DNA from: G039029935 sp039029935
GTDB lineage: Bacteria > Chloroflexota > Anaerolineae > Caldilineales > Caldilineaceae
NCBI GenBank assembly: GCA_039029935.1
Contig: JBCCFC010000758.1
Location: 1 to 6,738, forward strand
Length of the DNA stretch: 6,738 bases
Direction: 5' to 3'
Made by a program: the position numbers and the translations under genes. Every line of letters starts with the position of its first letter. The first letter of the stretch is position 1. This document shows positions 1 to 6,443 of the stretch, piece after piece. The notes below the pieces were generated by a model. It was not told the origin of the DNA. It searched no databases and saw nothing but the letters and a program-made list of their open reading frames with translations.

Positions 1-1058
1 ATCATATTCAAAAAGAATATATGGAAAGCCGAATACCTAGTTTCGCTTCTGGTGTTTTTCACTTTGGGCCTGAGATTAACTTAGATGATAGCAGTATTGT
101 GAGTATACGCGGTTCAAAGAGTTTCAAGAATTTCCAAGATACATGGAGGGCAAATCAAGATATTACGGTCATGGCTGCCACTTACGGACCATTTCGGGAT
201 TTAGTGGATAAGCCAATTACTGGATTTGAAGAGCTTGCCGAGTTGCCTCTCCAGAACATTCTTAACCCATTTCGTCCGCCAACCGAATCGAATATATCAC
301 AGTGGATTGCAAATCAGCATATACGACGCGCATTAGCCATTGCTGATGATGCACAATACGAGGCTGATGTGTACCTTGAATCCATACATCGTGTTGAACG
401 TCTTATCACAAAAAGCTTAGGGCTTCCCATCAAATTTCGATTGGAGCGTAACCCCATTACGCTTAAAGCCGAGCAAAACGGTGAATCAATTTCGATCAAC
501 CAATTAAGTGACGGCACACGTAGCTTTCTTAGCTGGACACTAGATTATCTCTCACGTGCATCAAGGGTCAACTGGAAAGACCCTGCCCAAGCTGCAATTG
601 CCCCCGGCATAATTCTGGTGGATGAAATCGATAGCCATTTACACCCCGAATGGCAGCGGCGAGTGATGGCTGATGCGATGGACCTATTGCCGGAAACACA
701 TATTATCGCCACAACACACAGCCCCTTTGTCGTGGGGTCAGCAGATGATACGCAAGTGTTTCGTATTTACAAAGATGAACAGAATCAGTTTCAAGTGGCA
801 TCTCATTATGATGAATTCTTTGGCTATCCAGCTGATCTGGTACTGCAAAAGCTCTTTACCGACAGCCTGTACACGCCAAAGATTCAACGTGAATTGGACC
901 GCTTGAGTGAGTTGGCTGCTAAACTCGCTGGTGGTGCAATCACCGAAGATGAACGCCAAGAACACGACCATCTTCTGGGGAAATTAGCCAATGTCAGCTC
1001 TTGGATTGCCAATTTACTCGCAATGACACGTCAAACAAACAACGGGGTATCACGCTGA
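1..1058 (+). CDS. AAA/ABC-type ATPase, PtuA-like (C-terminal part, 5' end outside window)
   Basis: The reading frame is open from the left edge (codons from base 3) through the first ATG at 21 with no stop, and no Walker A P-loop (GxxxxGK[ST]) occurs anywhere in it, so the N-terminal part lies outside the window. What remains is the C-terminal half of an ABC/SMC-like ATPase: a helical insertion, a signature-like LSDGTRSFLSW (504-536), Walker B ILVDEIDSHLHPEW with D at 621 and catalytic E at 624, and the switch histidine in ATTHSPF (H at 717-719). The tail is a charged helical segment without a TOPRIM domain. This arrangement is known from the overcoming-lysogenization-independent 'predicted ATP-binding protein' group that includes PtuA of Septu and retron Ec78 systems. 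The HNH gene starts 2 bp after the stop, which supports a PtuAB-type effector in which the ATPase holds or gates the nuclease. Assignment to an AAA/ABC ATPase is firm; the PtuA label rests mainly on the partner gene. Confidence 0.85.
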   Translation, partial: HIQKEYMESRIPSFASGVFHFGPEINLDDSSIVSIRGSKSFKNFQDTWRANQDITVMAATYGPFRDLVDKPITGFEELAELPLQNILNPFRPPTESNISQWIANQHIRRALAIADDAQYEADVYLESIHRVERLITKSLGLPIKFRLERNPITLKAEQNGESISINQLSDGTRSFLSWTLDYLSRASRVNWKDPAQAAIAPGIILVDEIDSHLHPEWQRRVMADAMDLLPETHIIATTHSPFVVGSADDTQVFRIYKDEQNQFQVASHYDEFFGYPADLVLQKLFTDSLYTPKIQRELDRLSELAAKLAGGAITEDERQEHDHLLGKLANVSSWIANLLAMTRQTNNGVSR

Positions 1059-1060
1059 TT

Positions 1061-1759
1061 ATGATCAAACTCTCAAGAGGTGAGAAGCCTACAATATGGA
1101 CCGATGAAAATATTCAGCGGTGGACTGAAAACTGGCAAAAACGGGTTGCCAAGAAAACGGATTGGTCGTGGCCTCAAGTGAATAAACAGTCGCTCAACCA
1201 TGTTGTAACGGAGGCAATGGTCAAGTGGCATCATCACAAATGTGCATTTTGTGAACGACAAGTGCCGGGTGAACTTCAAATTGAGCATTTCAAATCCAAG
1301 CAGCATTATCCACAGGATGCCTTTGATTGGGTCAATCTGTTTTTGAGTTGTGGGACCTGTAATGGGATTAAAGGCGAACGTGAACATGATCCTTGCCTGA
1401 AGCCTGACGATGATGATCCATCTACATACCTTTGGGTCAATCCAATTTCATTGAAAATTGAAGCGAAGCCGGGCATTTCGGTTACGGCAAAAGAACGAGC
1501 CAACTACACCGTCAACCTATATGGTCTTGATCGCCCAGAACTACGCTATGCTTATCTTGTGTACTGGCGTACTATTACGCTTCATGATGATCCACCATCG
1601 CTACTGGCATTAAGCAATCCTCTAGTAGACACTAGCTGGGTTGCACAATTTATTCACGATAACTTTCCTGAGATTAAGCGACGAGCGCAACCAACTGAGG
1701 AATATAGTTTGATGGTACGTTCTTTGATTGACTACATTATCAATGCTTCGGTGTCGTGA
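1061..1759 (+). CDS. HNH endonuclease, TIGR02646/PtuB-like
   Basis: A 232-residue protein with a zinc-ribbon HNH nuclease core: C61-x2-C64 (CAFCE), E75-H76 (IEHFKSK), N92 (DWVNLFLSC) and C97-x2-C100-N-x2-K104 (CGTCNGIKG). The IEHF...yp..DW.NL..SC..CN..KG pattern is characteristic of the TIGR02646 family, which includes PtuB, the nuclease of Septu and of retron-Ec78-type defence. Family members are about 200-250 residues, so this one is full length. The C-terminal half has no motif I recognise. The ATG at 1061 follows the ATPase stop by 2 bp, which implies translational coupling; a GGGG run at 1044-1047 is a weak, distant Shine-Dalgarno. The frame is open back to 1001, but that start would add 20 residues overlapping the ATPase. 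In the known systems the ATPase restrains the nuclease until infection, when it cleaves nucleic acid (tRNA in the Ec78 retron); which target applies here is unknown. Confidence 0.85.
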   Translation: MIKLSRGEKPTIWTDENIQRWTENWQKRVAKKTDWSWPQVNKQSLNHVVTEAMVKWHHHKCAFCERQVPGELQIEHFKSKQHYPQDAFDWVNLFLSCGTCNGIKGEREHDPCLKPDDDDPSTYLWVNPISLKIEAKPGISVTAKERANYTVNLYGLDRPELRYAYLVYWRTITLHDDPPSLLALSNPLVDTSWVAQFIHDNFPEIKRRAQPTEEYSLMVRSLIDYIINASVS

Positions 1760-1772
1760 AAATATACGACCC

Positions 1773-1804
1773 TTCAACTCTTCAACTTTTCAACCTTTCA
1801 ACTT
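1773..1804 (+). repeat. Octamer tandem array, four TTCAACYY units
   Basis: Four contiguous 8-bp units (TTCAACTC, TTCAACTT, TTCAACCT, TTCAACTT) fill the gap between the nuclease stop and the sulfatase ribosome binding site. Only the last two bases vary, always C or T. The 8-bp period is not a multiple of three, so this is not coding sequence, which argues against starting the sulfatase at the upstream GTG (1756). On the plus strand it is pyrimidine-rich and nearly unable to fold. Confidence 0.9.
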
Positions 1805-1811
1805 TTTACAC

Positions 1812-1816
1812 AGGAG
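1812..1816 (+). promoter_or_regulatory. Ribosome binding site AGGAG of the sulfatase
   Basis: AGGAG lies 8 nt before the ATG at 1825 and decides that start over the in-frame GTG at 1756, which overlaps the nuclease stop and would translate through the octamer repeats. Confidence 0.85.
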
Positions 1817-1824
1817 AAACATAT

Positions 1825-3288
1825 ATGACCAACAAACCAAACATACTATGGATCTGCACAGACCAACAACGCTACGACACCATTGGTGCGCTCAATAACC
1901 CATATGTCTCCACGCCCAATATCGACAAACTCATGCGCGAGGGCGTTGCCTTTGACTATGCCTACTGCCAGAGTCCCATCTGCACGCCGAGTCGCGCCAG
2001 CTTTCTGACGGGCATGTATCCCAGTATTGTCCACGCCACACGCAACGGCAACCGTGCCATGCCTGCCGACCATCCACCATTGGTGACAAAGTTGCTGGCA
2101 GACCAAGGCTATGACTGCGGTCTCATCGGCAAACTACATCTGTCTAGTGCCTATGGGCGCATTGAACAGCGCACCGATGATGGCTATCGCTATTGGCAAT
2201 ATAGCCATGCACCGCGTGATGACTGGGCCGAAGGACACGATTACGCCGATTGGGTACGCGAGCAGGGCTATGTGCTGGGGGAATTGACCAAAAGTTTAGA
2301 CGGTGTTCCTGCGCCATTGCATCAGACAACTTGGTGTGCCGAAAAGACGATTGCATTTATCAGCGAACAACGTAACGCTGAAACACCCTGGCTTGCCAGC
2401 GTCAACATCTATGATCCACATCCACCCTTCAACCCACCCAGGGAATACCGTGAGCAATTCAATCCGGACGATATGCCCGGTCCACTCTTCCTCGAAAGCG
2501 ATATCGCCCAACAACAGGCATTGCAGGCCATTGACTTTCAATCAAAGGTCCGTCGCCCAGATGAACTTGACATCCCCAACCCAATTGTGCCGAGAACACC
2601 AGGGACAGACAGAGACAGCGAGTCGGCTGGTGGTCGTGATGGGCGTACATTACAGGCTGCATACTATGCCATGATCAAGCTCATCGACGACCAGGTGGGA
2701 CGCATTTTGCAGGCATTGGATGAGACAGGTCAGCGTGGCAACACCATCATCATCTTCACCAGCGATCATGGCGAAACGCTGGGCGATCATGGCCTCATCC
2801 AAAAAGGATGCAGATTTTACGAAGGGCTGGTGCGTATACCGTTGATCATCTCATGGCCGGAGCGGTTCCAAGCCAATGTCGTTAGTCCCGCGCTTGTCGA
2901 ACTCACCGACCTTGCACCCACGCTGCTCGAGGCCGCTGGTCAATCCGTGCCTACCCACATGCAAGGTCGCTCACTGTTGCCATTGCTCACAGGCAACGCT
3001 CCGCTCGATGATCACCGCTACTTTGTGCGTAGCGAATATTTCGACACGCTTGACCAACCCGCTGCCTCTTACGCCACCATGTACCGCGACCGTCAACACA
3101 AACTTGTCGTCTATCACGGCACGGGGCTGGGTGAACTTTATGACATGGTGGCTGATCCCGATGAGTTTGAGAACCGCTGGAATGATGAGGCAATGATGGA
3201 AGTGAAGATGGATTTGCTGTTGCGCAGCTTTGATGCGTCCATGTTTGGCGGGATTGATGTGGGGACAGAACGGATTGGGCCGATGTAA
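1825..3288 (+). CDS. Sulfatase, Cys-type (formylglycine-dependent), cytoplasmic
   Basis: A 487-residue type I sulfatase of the alkaline-phosphatase fold. It opens directly on the core strand PNILWICTDQQRYD, so there is no signal peptide and a cytoplasmic site is expected. C53 in C-T-P-S-R, followed by ASFLTG, is the Cys-type signature whose cysteine is oxidised to formylglycine, so a separate maturase (FGE or a radical-SAM anSME) must exist elsewhere. Other active-site candidates are D13-Q14 (metal; many relatives have D-D), R57, H199 in YDPHPPF, D314-H315 in SDHGETLGDHG, and K327. The C-terminal region (YATMYRDRQHKLVVYHG...ELYDMVADPDEFEN) matches the usual small second domain. It should hydrolyse a sulfate ester, perhaps from a sugar or small alcohol; the substrate cannot be read. 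Phosphonate or phosphodiester hydrolase activity is a known alternative in this superfamily. It is more GC-rich than the genes to its left. Confidence 0.93.
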   Translation: MTNKPNILWICTDQQRYDTIGALNNPYVSTPNIDKLMREGVAFDYAYCQSPICTPSRASFLTGMYPSIVHATRNGNRAMPADHPPLVTKLLADQGYDCGLIGKLHLSSAYGRIEQRTDDGYRYWQYSHAPRDDWAEGHDYADWVREQGYVLGELTKSLDGVPAPLHQTTWCAEKTIAFISEQRNAETPWLASVNIYDPHPPFNPPREYREQFNPDDMPGPLFLESDIAQQQALQAIDFQSKVRRPDELDIPNPIVPRTPGTDRDSESAGGRDGRTLQAAYYAMIKLIDDQVGRILQALDETGQRGNTIIIFTSDHGETLGDHGLIQKGCRFYEGLVRIPLIISWPERFQANVVSPALVELTDLAPTLLEAAGQSVPTHMQGRSLLPLLTGNAPLDDHRYFVRSEYFDTLDQPAASYATMYRDRQHKLVVYHGTGLGELYDMVADPDEFENRWNDEAMMEVKMDLLLRSFDASMFGGIDVGTERIGPM

Positions 3289-3437
3289 TCGAGAAGTTCT
3301 GCAAAAAGAATCAAAAATGCCACCTTAACCTGCATCATTTGTTGTAAGACGCCTCCGCCAAAATACTGATTTTCCTCAACTATTTCATATTTTTCGCAAA
3401 ATTGCTACCTATCAATCAGTTTACAGTTTAGTAAAAC
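3289..3437. other. AT-rich intergenic stretch after the sulfatase, no gene seen
   Basis: No plausible reading frame or RNA gene is visible between the sulfatase stop and the promoter at 3438. I found no strong GC hairpin plus T-run terminator. The only palindrome is a weak AGTTT-AGTA-AAACT at 3425-3438, whose right arm touches the -35 box; it could be an operator but is too short to assert. Confidence 0.6.
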
Positions 3438-3466
3438 TATACATCTCAGACAAGATGACATATAAT
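3438..3466 (+). promoter_or_regulatory. Sigma70-type promoter for the DinB-aminotransferase operon
   Basis: A perfect -10 TATAAT at 3461-3466 lies 17 bp after a 4/6 -35 match TATACA at 3438-3443, in AT-rich intergenic DNA. Transcription would start near 3473, leaving a leader of about 80 nt before the ATG at 3553. This is the best promoter match in the window and separates this operon from the sulfatase. Confidence 0.6.
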
Positions 3467-3486
3467 TAGTTCCGATATGAGTATAC

Positions 3487-3514
3487 AGTTGATGACATAG
3501 AGTTGATGACATAG
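3487..3514 (+). repeat. Exact 14-bp tandem duplication in the predicted leader
   Basis: AGTTGATGACATAG occurs twice back to back (3487-3500 and 3501-3514), followed by the first two bases of a third copy. It lies between the predicted transcription start and the ribosome binding site, so it would be transcribed but not translated. Confidence 0.95.
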
Positions 3515-3540
3515 AGAGAAGACAGAATAGTTTGAAAAGA

Positions 3541-3545
3541 GAGGG
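3541..3545 (+). promoter_or_regulatory. Ribosome binding site GAGGG of the DinB-fold gene
   Basis: The purine run AAGAGAGGG ends 7 nt before the ATG at 3553. It favours that ATG over the in-frame TTG at 3532, which lies upstream of this site. Confidence 0.75.
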
Positions 3546-3552
3546 TCACTCG

Positions 3553-4398
3553 ATGAATAAAGTTGCACCGATATATGTCAACCATTTGTTTGAAGAGATG
3601 TTAGATGCACTGTTGATGCTGTTGCGGTCACTGCCAGATGATGACTGGCAAAAGCCTACGGCCTGTGCAGGGTGGACAGTGAAAGATGTTGCGTTGCATC
3701 TGTTGGGCGGTGATATTGGCATTGTCTCGCGCGAGCGTGATGAGTTTGCACCGGAACGACAGAACATCAATAGCTGGGCTGATTTGGTTGCGTTTATTGA
3801 TCGCGCCAATGATATCTGGCTTCAGTCAACACGGCGCATTAGTCCACGGCTGTTGTGTGATTTGCTGGAATTTACAGGAAGGCAAGCGATTGCGCATTTC
3901 AATACACTTGATCTCCGTTCCATCGGCAACCCTGTCAGTTGGGCCGGAGATGAGCCTGCCCCAGTCTGGCTAGATATCGCACGAGAGTATACCGAGCGTT
4001 GGCATCACCAACAGCATATCCGCGACGCGATAGGCCAACCCGGTCTTAAGGAACCACGTTTTCTTGCGCCAGCCTTAGACACCTTTATTCGCGCCCTGCC
4101 TCATACCTTGCATACCGTATATGCTGCCGAGGGGGCTACGCTATCATTTCAAATTTCAGGCGAGTCTGGCGGCGAGTGGTTTCTTTTGCGTGAAACACCA
4201 GCTTGGTCGCTGTATGTTTGTGATGATGCACAAGATACTCAGTCAGGAGCGACTGCCCAAGTACGCATCCATGAAGACGCGGCGTGGCGACTTTTTACCA
4301 AGGGATTGCCCAAAGATGATATAATGGCACATGTCTCTATAGATGGGCAGCAAGCGTTGGCCCATGCTATGTTGAAGACGGTGGCGATTATTGCATAA
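3553..4398 (+). CDS. DinB/maleylpyruvate-isomerase-fold (MDMPI-like) metalloprotein
   Basis: A 281-residue protein of the DinB/mycothiol-dependent maleylpyruvate isomerase superfamily. The N-terminal four-helix bundle has the hallmark LPDDDWQKPTACAGWTVKDVALHLLGGD segment (residues 28-54), with H49 the first expected metal ligand. The other two ligands fit E148 and H152 in ERWHHQQHIRDAIG. The remaining 100 or so residues form a second alpha/beta domain (GATLSFQISGESGGEW...VRIHEDAAWRLFTKG) like the C-terminal domain of MDMPI proteins. Relatives bind a divalent metal and use or sense a low-molecular-weight thiol (mycothiol, bacillithiol), but most are uncharacterised. There is no signal peptide, so it is probably cytosolic. 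It has its own promoter, and the aminotransferase starts 26 bp after its stop, which suggests one transcript. Fold assignment is good; the reaction is unknown. Confidence 0.85.
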   Translation: MNKVAPIYVNHLFEEMLDALLMLLRSLPDDDWQKPTACAGWTVKDVALHLLGGDIGIVSRERDEFAPERQNINSWADLVAFIDRANDIWLQSTRRISPRLLCDLLEFTGRQAIAHFNTLDLRSIGNPVSWAGDEPAPVWLDIAREYTERWHHQQHIRDAIGQPGLKEPRFLAPALDTFIRALPHTLHTVYAAEGATLSFQISGESGGEWFLLRETPAWSLYVCDDAQDTQSGATAQVRIHEDAAWRLFTKGLPKDDIMAHVSIDGQQALAHAMLKTVAIIA

Positions 4399-4415
4399 GG
4401 AATGATAATTATATC

Positions 4416-4420
4416 GGGGG
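4416..4420 (+). promoter_or_regulatory. G-run (GGGGG) as short-spaced ribosome binding site of the aminotransferase
   Basis: GGGGG ends only 4 nt before the GTG at 4425 and is the only purine-rich candidate at a near-workable distance. An out-of-frame ATG at 4423 overlaps the GTG (ATGTG), so initiation may be inefficient or depend on ribosomes arriving from the upstream gene. Confidence 0.4.
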
Positions 4421-4424
4421 CAAT

Positions 4425-5858
4425 GTGGATATACACAACCAATTGGCAGGCTTATCTAACTTTGAACAGTACGATACACAGGATATTTGGCGCAAAGACC
4501 GCGACCATGTGATTCATCCTTGGGCTGATTTTTCCGTATTTAAAGAGAAAGGCTCGCTGGTCGTGGCGGAATCCGAGGGAGCCTATATATATGACGCCGA
4601 TGGCAACAAATATCTGGATGGCATCGGCGGTATTTGGTGTGTCAACATTGGCTATGGCCGCGAAGAGATGGCGGATGCCGTTGCCAAACAGGTGATGCGC
4701 CTGACCTACAGCAACCCATTTGTCGATATGACCTCACCGCCATCTGCTGAGTTGGGGGCCAAATTAGCCCAACTCTTTACACAGTCACACACCCGCGCCT
4801 ACAACCATGTCTTCTTTGGCACAGGCGGTTCCATGGCAAACGACACTGCCATCCGCATGGTTCATTTTTACTTCAATCAGCTAGGCAAACCGACCAAAAA
4901 ACATGTCATTTCGCGCTATCAAGCCTATCATGGCAGTACCTATCTTGCGATGTCACTGACTGGCGTTACAGAAGACCACGTGGGCTTTGATGTCATCAGC
5001 GATTGGATTCACTACGTCTCCGCACCCTACACCTATCGTCGTCCTGATGGCATGACGGTCGAAGAATTTTGCGATTTTTTGGTTGATGAATTAGAGCAAA
5101 AAATCTTGGAGATTGGTCCTGAAAATACCGCAGCCTTCATCGCCGAGCCAATCATGGGGGCTGGTGGCGTAATTGTGCCGCCCGCAGGCTATCATCGTCG
5201 CACCCAAGAGGTCTGTCGAAAATATGATGTCCTCTATATTTCGGATGAAGTGGTGACAGGGTTTGGCCGCTTGGGTCATTTCTTTGCCTCTGAACCTGTC
5301 TTTGACATTCAACCCGACATCATCACCAGCGCCAAAGGGTTAACCTCCGGCTACCTGCCACTGAGTGCCACGATTCTGTCTGATGAGGTCTATGATGTGA
5401 TCAGCGTTCCACAAGCAGAGGGAGCCTATTTTTATCACGGCTTCACCTACACGGGACATCCCGTCGCCTGTGCCGCTGCTCTTCAGAACATCCAGATCAT
5501 GGAAGATGAAAAAATCTGTGAACATGTTCAAGTCATGGGTCCCTATTTTGAAGAACAGCTCAAAACACTGCTGGACGTGCCTATTGTGGGTGATGTACGT
5601 GGTAGCCACTTTATGCTCTGTATTGAAAGTGTTGCTGACAAAGAGACCAAGGCGGAGTTTGATGCATCGGTGGGTATCGGCGAACGCATCGCCGACCATT
5701 GCCAAGAACGAGGGCTACTTGTGCGGCCTATTGGTGCCTGCAATGTCCTATCACCCCCGTTGATTCTCAACAAGGGTGAAATTGACCATCTAGTAGATGT
5801 ACTCCGTGAAAGTATGCTGGCGACAATGGACGATTTGGTCCGTGAAGGGCTGTATTAA
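4425..5858 (+). CDS. Class III PLP-dependent aminotransferase (omega-amino acid/amine:pyruvate type)
   Basis: A 477-residue fold-type I aminotransferase. Landmarks in order: YIYDADGNKYLDGIGGIWCVNIGYGR with W71; the phosphate-binding loop FGTGGSMAND (131-140), where GGS replaces the commoner SGSE; Y168-H169 in AYHGST; D274 in SDEVVTGFGRLG, which binds the pyridine nitrogen; K304 in SAKGLTSGYLPLSA, the Schiff-base lysine; TYTGHPVACAAA; and R434 in LLVRPIG, near the position of the substrate-carboxylate 'flipping' arginine of omega-transaminases. Length and motifs fit omega-amino-acid or amine:pyruvate aminotransferases; GABA, beta-alanine, taurine or polyamine-type donors are all possible. The protein is soluble and complete. 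The GTG start follows the DinB-fold stop by 26 bp. TTG at 4443 is an alternative with worse spacing. The downstream gene converges on it. Confidence 0.92.
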   Translation: MDIHNQLAGLSNFEQYDTQDIWRKDRDHVIHPWADFSVFKEKGSLVVAESEGAYIYDADGNKYLDGIGGIWCVNIGYGREEMADAVAKQVMRLTYSNPFVDMTSPPSAELGAKLAQLFTQSHTRAYNHVFFGTGGSMANDTAIRMVHFYFNQLGKPTKKHVISRYQAYHGSTYLAMSLTGVTEDHVGFDVISDWIHYVSAPYTYRRPDGMTVEEFCDFLVDELEQKILEIGPENTAAFIAEPIMGAGGVIVPPAGYHRRTQEVCRKYDVLYISDEVVTGFGRLGHFFASEPVFDIQPDIITSAKGLTSGYLPLSATILSDEVYDVISVPQAEGAYFYHGFTYTGHPVACAAALQNIQIMEDEKICEHVQVMGPYFEEQLKTLLDVPIVGDVRGSHFMLCIESVADKETKAEFDASVGIGERIADHCQERGLLVRPIGACNVLSPPLILNKGEIDHLVDVLRESMLATMDDLVREGLY

Positions 5859-5870
5859 CCTGATAGGTTA
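5856..5870. terminator. Stop-to-stop hairpin between convergent genes
   Basis: TAACCT-GAT-AGGTTA is a perfect 6-bp stem with a 3-nt loop. Its left end is the aminotransferase TAA and its right end is the ribH TAA on the other strand. It could slow polymerase from both sides, but it is AT-rich and has no T-run, so a strong intrinsic terminator is unlikely. Confidence 0.35.
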
Positions 5871-6338
5871 GCCCCGAATCTGACGTAACACATTCGCCAT
5901 CTCAATCGCAGCCAATGCTGCCTCTACACCCTTATTCCCTGCCTTACTGCCCGACCGCTCAATGGCTTGCTCAATCGTGTCGCTGGTGATCACACCAAAG
6001 GTTACAGGGATATTGCCCTGCATCCCCACCTGCGCAATGCCTTTTGTTGCTTCGCTGGCAACATACTCAAAGTGCGGGGTGGAACCACGAATGACGATGC
6101 CCAGACAGATGACGGCATCGTAGGTATTGCGTTCTACCATCGCCTTTGCTGCCATCGGCAACTCAAAGCTGCCCGGTACCATCGCCACATCAATATCCTC
6201 CGCATTGACGCCATGACGAATTAAGGCATCTTTGGCCCCCTCCAACAATTTGCTGCCCATGAAATCATTCCAGCGCGAGCTGACAATGCCAAATTTAAGT
6301 CCTGTTCCGACTAAATCTCCTGAAAAAAAGTTGCTCAT
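5868..6338 (-). CDS. ribH: 6,7-dimethyl-8-ribityllumazine synthase
   Basis: A complete 156-residue RibH that condenses 5-amino-6-ribitylaminouracil with 3,4-dihydroxy-2-butanone 4-phosphate to lumazine, the penultimate step of riboflavin synthesis. It is cytosolic and normally assembles as pentamers or a 60-subunit capsid. Diagnostic residues: W23-N24 in SSRWND at the substrate site, PGSFELP (55-61), catalytic H89 in IRGSTPHFEYV, FGVITSDTIEQAIER with phosphate-binding R128, and KAGNKG. The length is typical. The minus-strand ATG at 6338 has an AGGGA 7 nt upstream. No ribA/B, ribD or ribE neighbour is present and no FMN riboswitch is recognisable upstream, so the gene stands apart from a classic rib operon here. 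It converges on the aminotransferase with 9 bp between the stop codons. Confidence 0.97.
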   Translation of the reverse strand: MSNFFSGDLVGTGLKFGIVSSRWNDFMGSKLLEGAKDALIRHGVNAEDIDVAMVPGSFELPMAAKAMVERNTYDAVICLGIVIRGSTPHFEYVASEATKGIAQVGMQGNIPVTFGVITSDTIEQAIERSGSKAGNKGVEAALAAIEMANVLRQIRG

Positions 6339-6345
6339 TGATAAT

Positions 6346-6350
6346 TCCCT
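6346..6350 (-). promoter_or_regulatory. ribH: Ribosome binding site AGGGA of ribH
   Basis: On the minus strand AGGGA lies 7 nt upstream of the ATG at 6338 and supports that start. Confidence 0.8.
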
Positions 6351-6373
6351 TGCAATTTAGCCCATAGCCTTTA

Positions 6374-6404
6374 ATTCTATAGAATAGAAGGATGCTGTCG
6401 GTAA
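6374..6404 (-). promoter_or_regulatory. Possible ribH promoter overlapping a 12-bp palindrome
   Basis: On the minus strand TAGAAT (6374-6379, 5/6 match to a -10) sits 19 bp from a poor -35 match TTACCG (6399-6404). The -10 lies inside the perfect palindrome ATTCTATAGAAT (6374-6385), which could be an operator. The -35 is weak and the spacing long, so this is tentative. Confidence 0.25.
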
Positions 6405-6436
6405 CTCCATATGAGGTAAGACGTCAGCATTCCTTC
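6387..6436. repeat. Imperfect 11-bp inverted repeat upstream of ribH
   Basis: GAAGGATGCTG (6387-6397) is the reverse complement of CAGCATTCCTTC (6425-6436) apart from one extra T, with a 27-nt loop. The right arm also takes part in the next hairpin (TTCCT 6430-6434 with AGGAA 6444-6448), so the two folds exclude each other. It lies at the left border of the 74-bp repeats. Confidence 0.6.
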
Positions 6437-6443
6437 ATTGGCT

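Noticed and set aside
1..1058. ATG at 21 as true start of the ATPase
   Set aside because: The frame is open to the left edge and the P-loop is missing, so the real start must lie outside the window.
1001..1060. ATG at 1001 as start of the HNH nuclease
   Set aside because: It overlaps the ATPase reading frame by 58 bp and has no visible ribosome binding site; the ATG at 1061 begins with the usual MIKLSRGEKP-type N-terminus of this family.
1756..1824. GTG at 1756 as sulfatase start
   Set aside because: It would translate through the octamer repeat and precede the core sulfatase strand by 23 unrelated residues; AGGAG plus ATG at 1825 is far better.
3289..3360. Intrinsic terminator of the sulfatase
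   Set aside because: No GC-rich inverted repeat followed by a T-run is present after the stop codon.
3532..3552. TTG at 3532 as start of the DinB-fold gene
   Set aside because: It lies upstream of the best ribosome binding site and adds only seven residues with no family support.
6339..6443. FMN riboswitch upstream of ribH
   Set aside because: The conserved RFN-element segments and its multi-stem layout are not recognisable, and the leader from the tentative promoter would be only about 30 nt.
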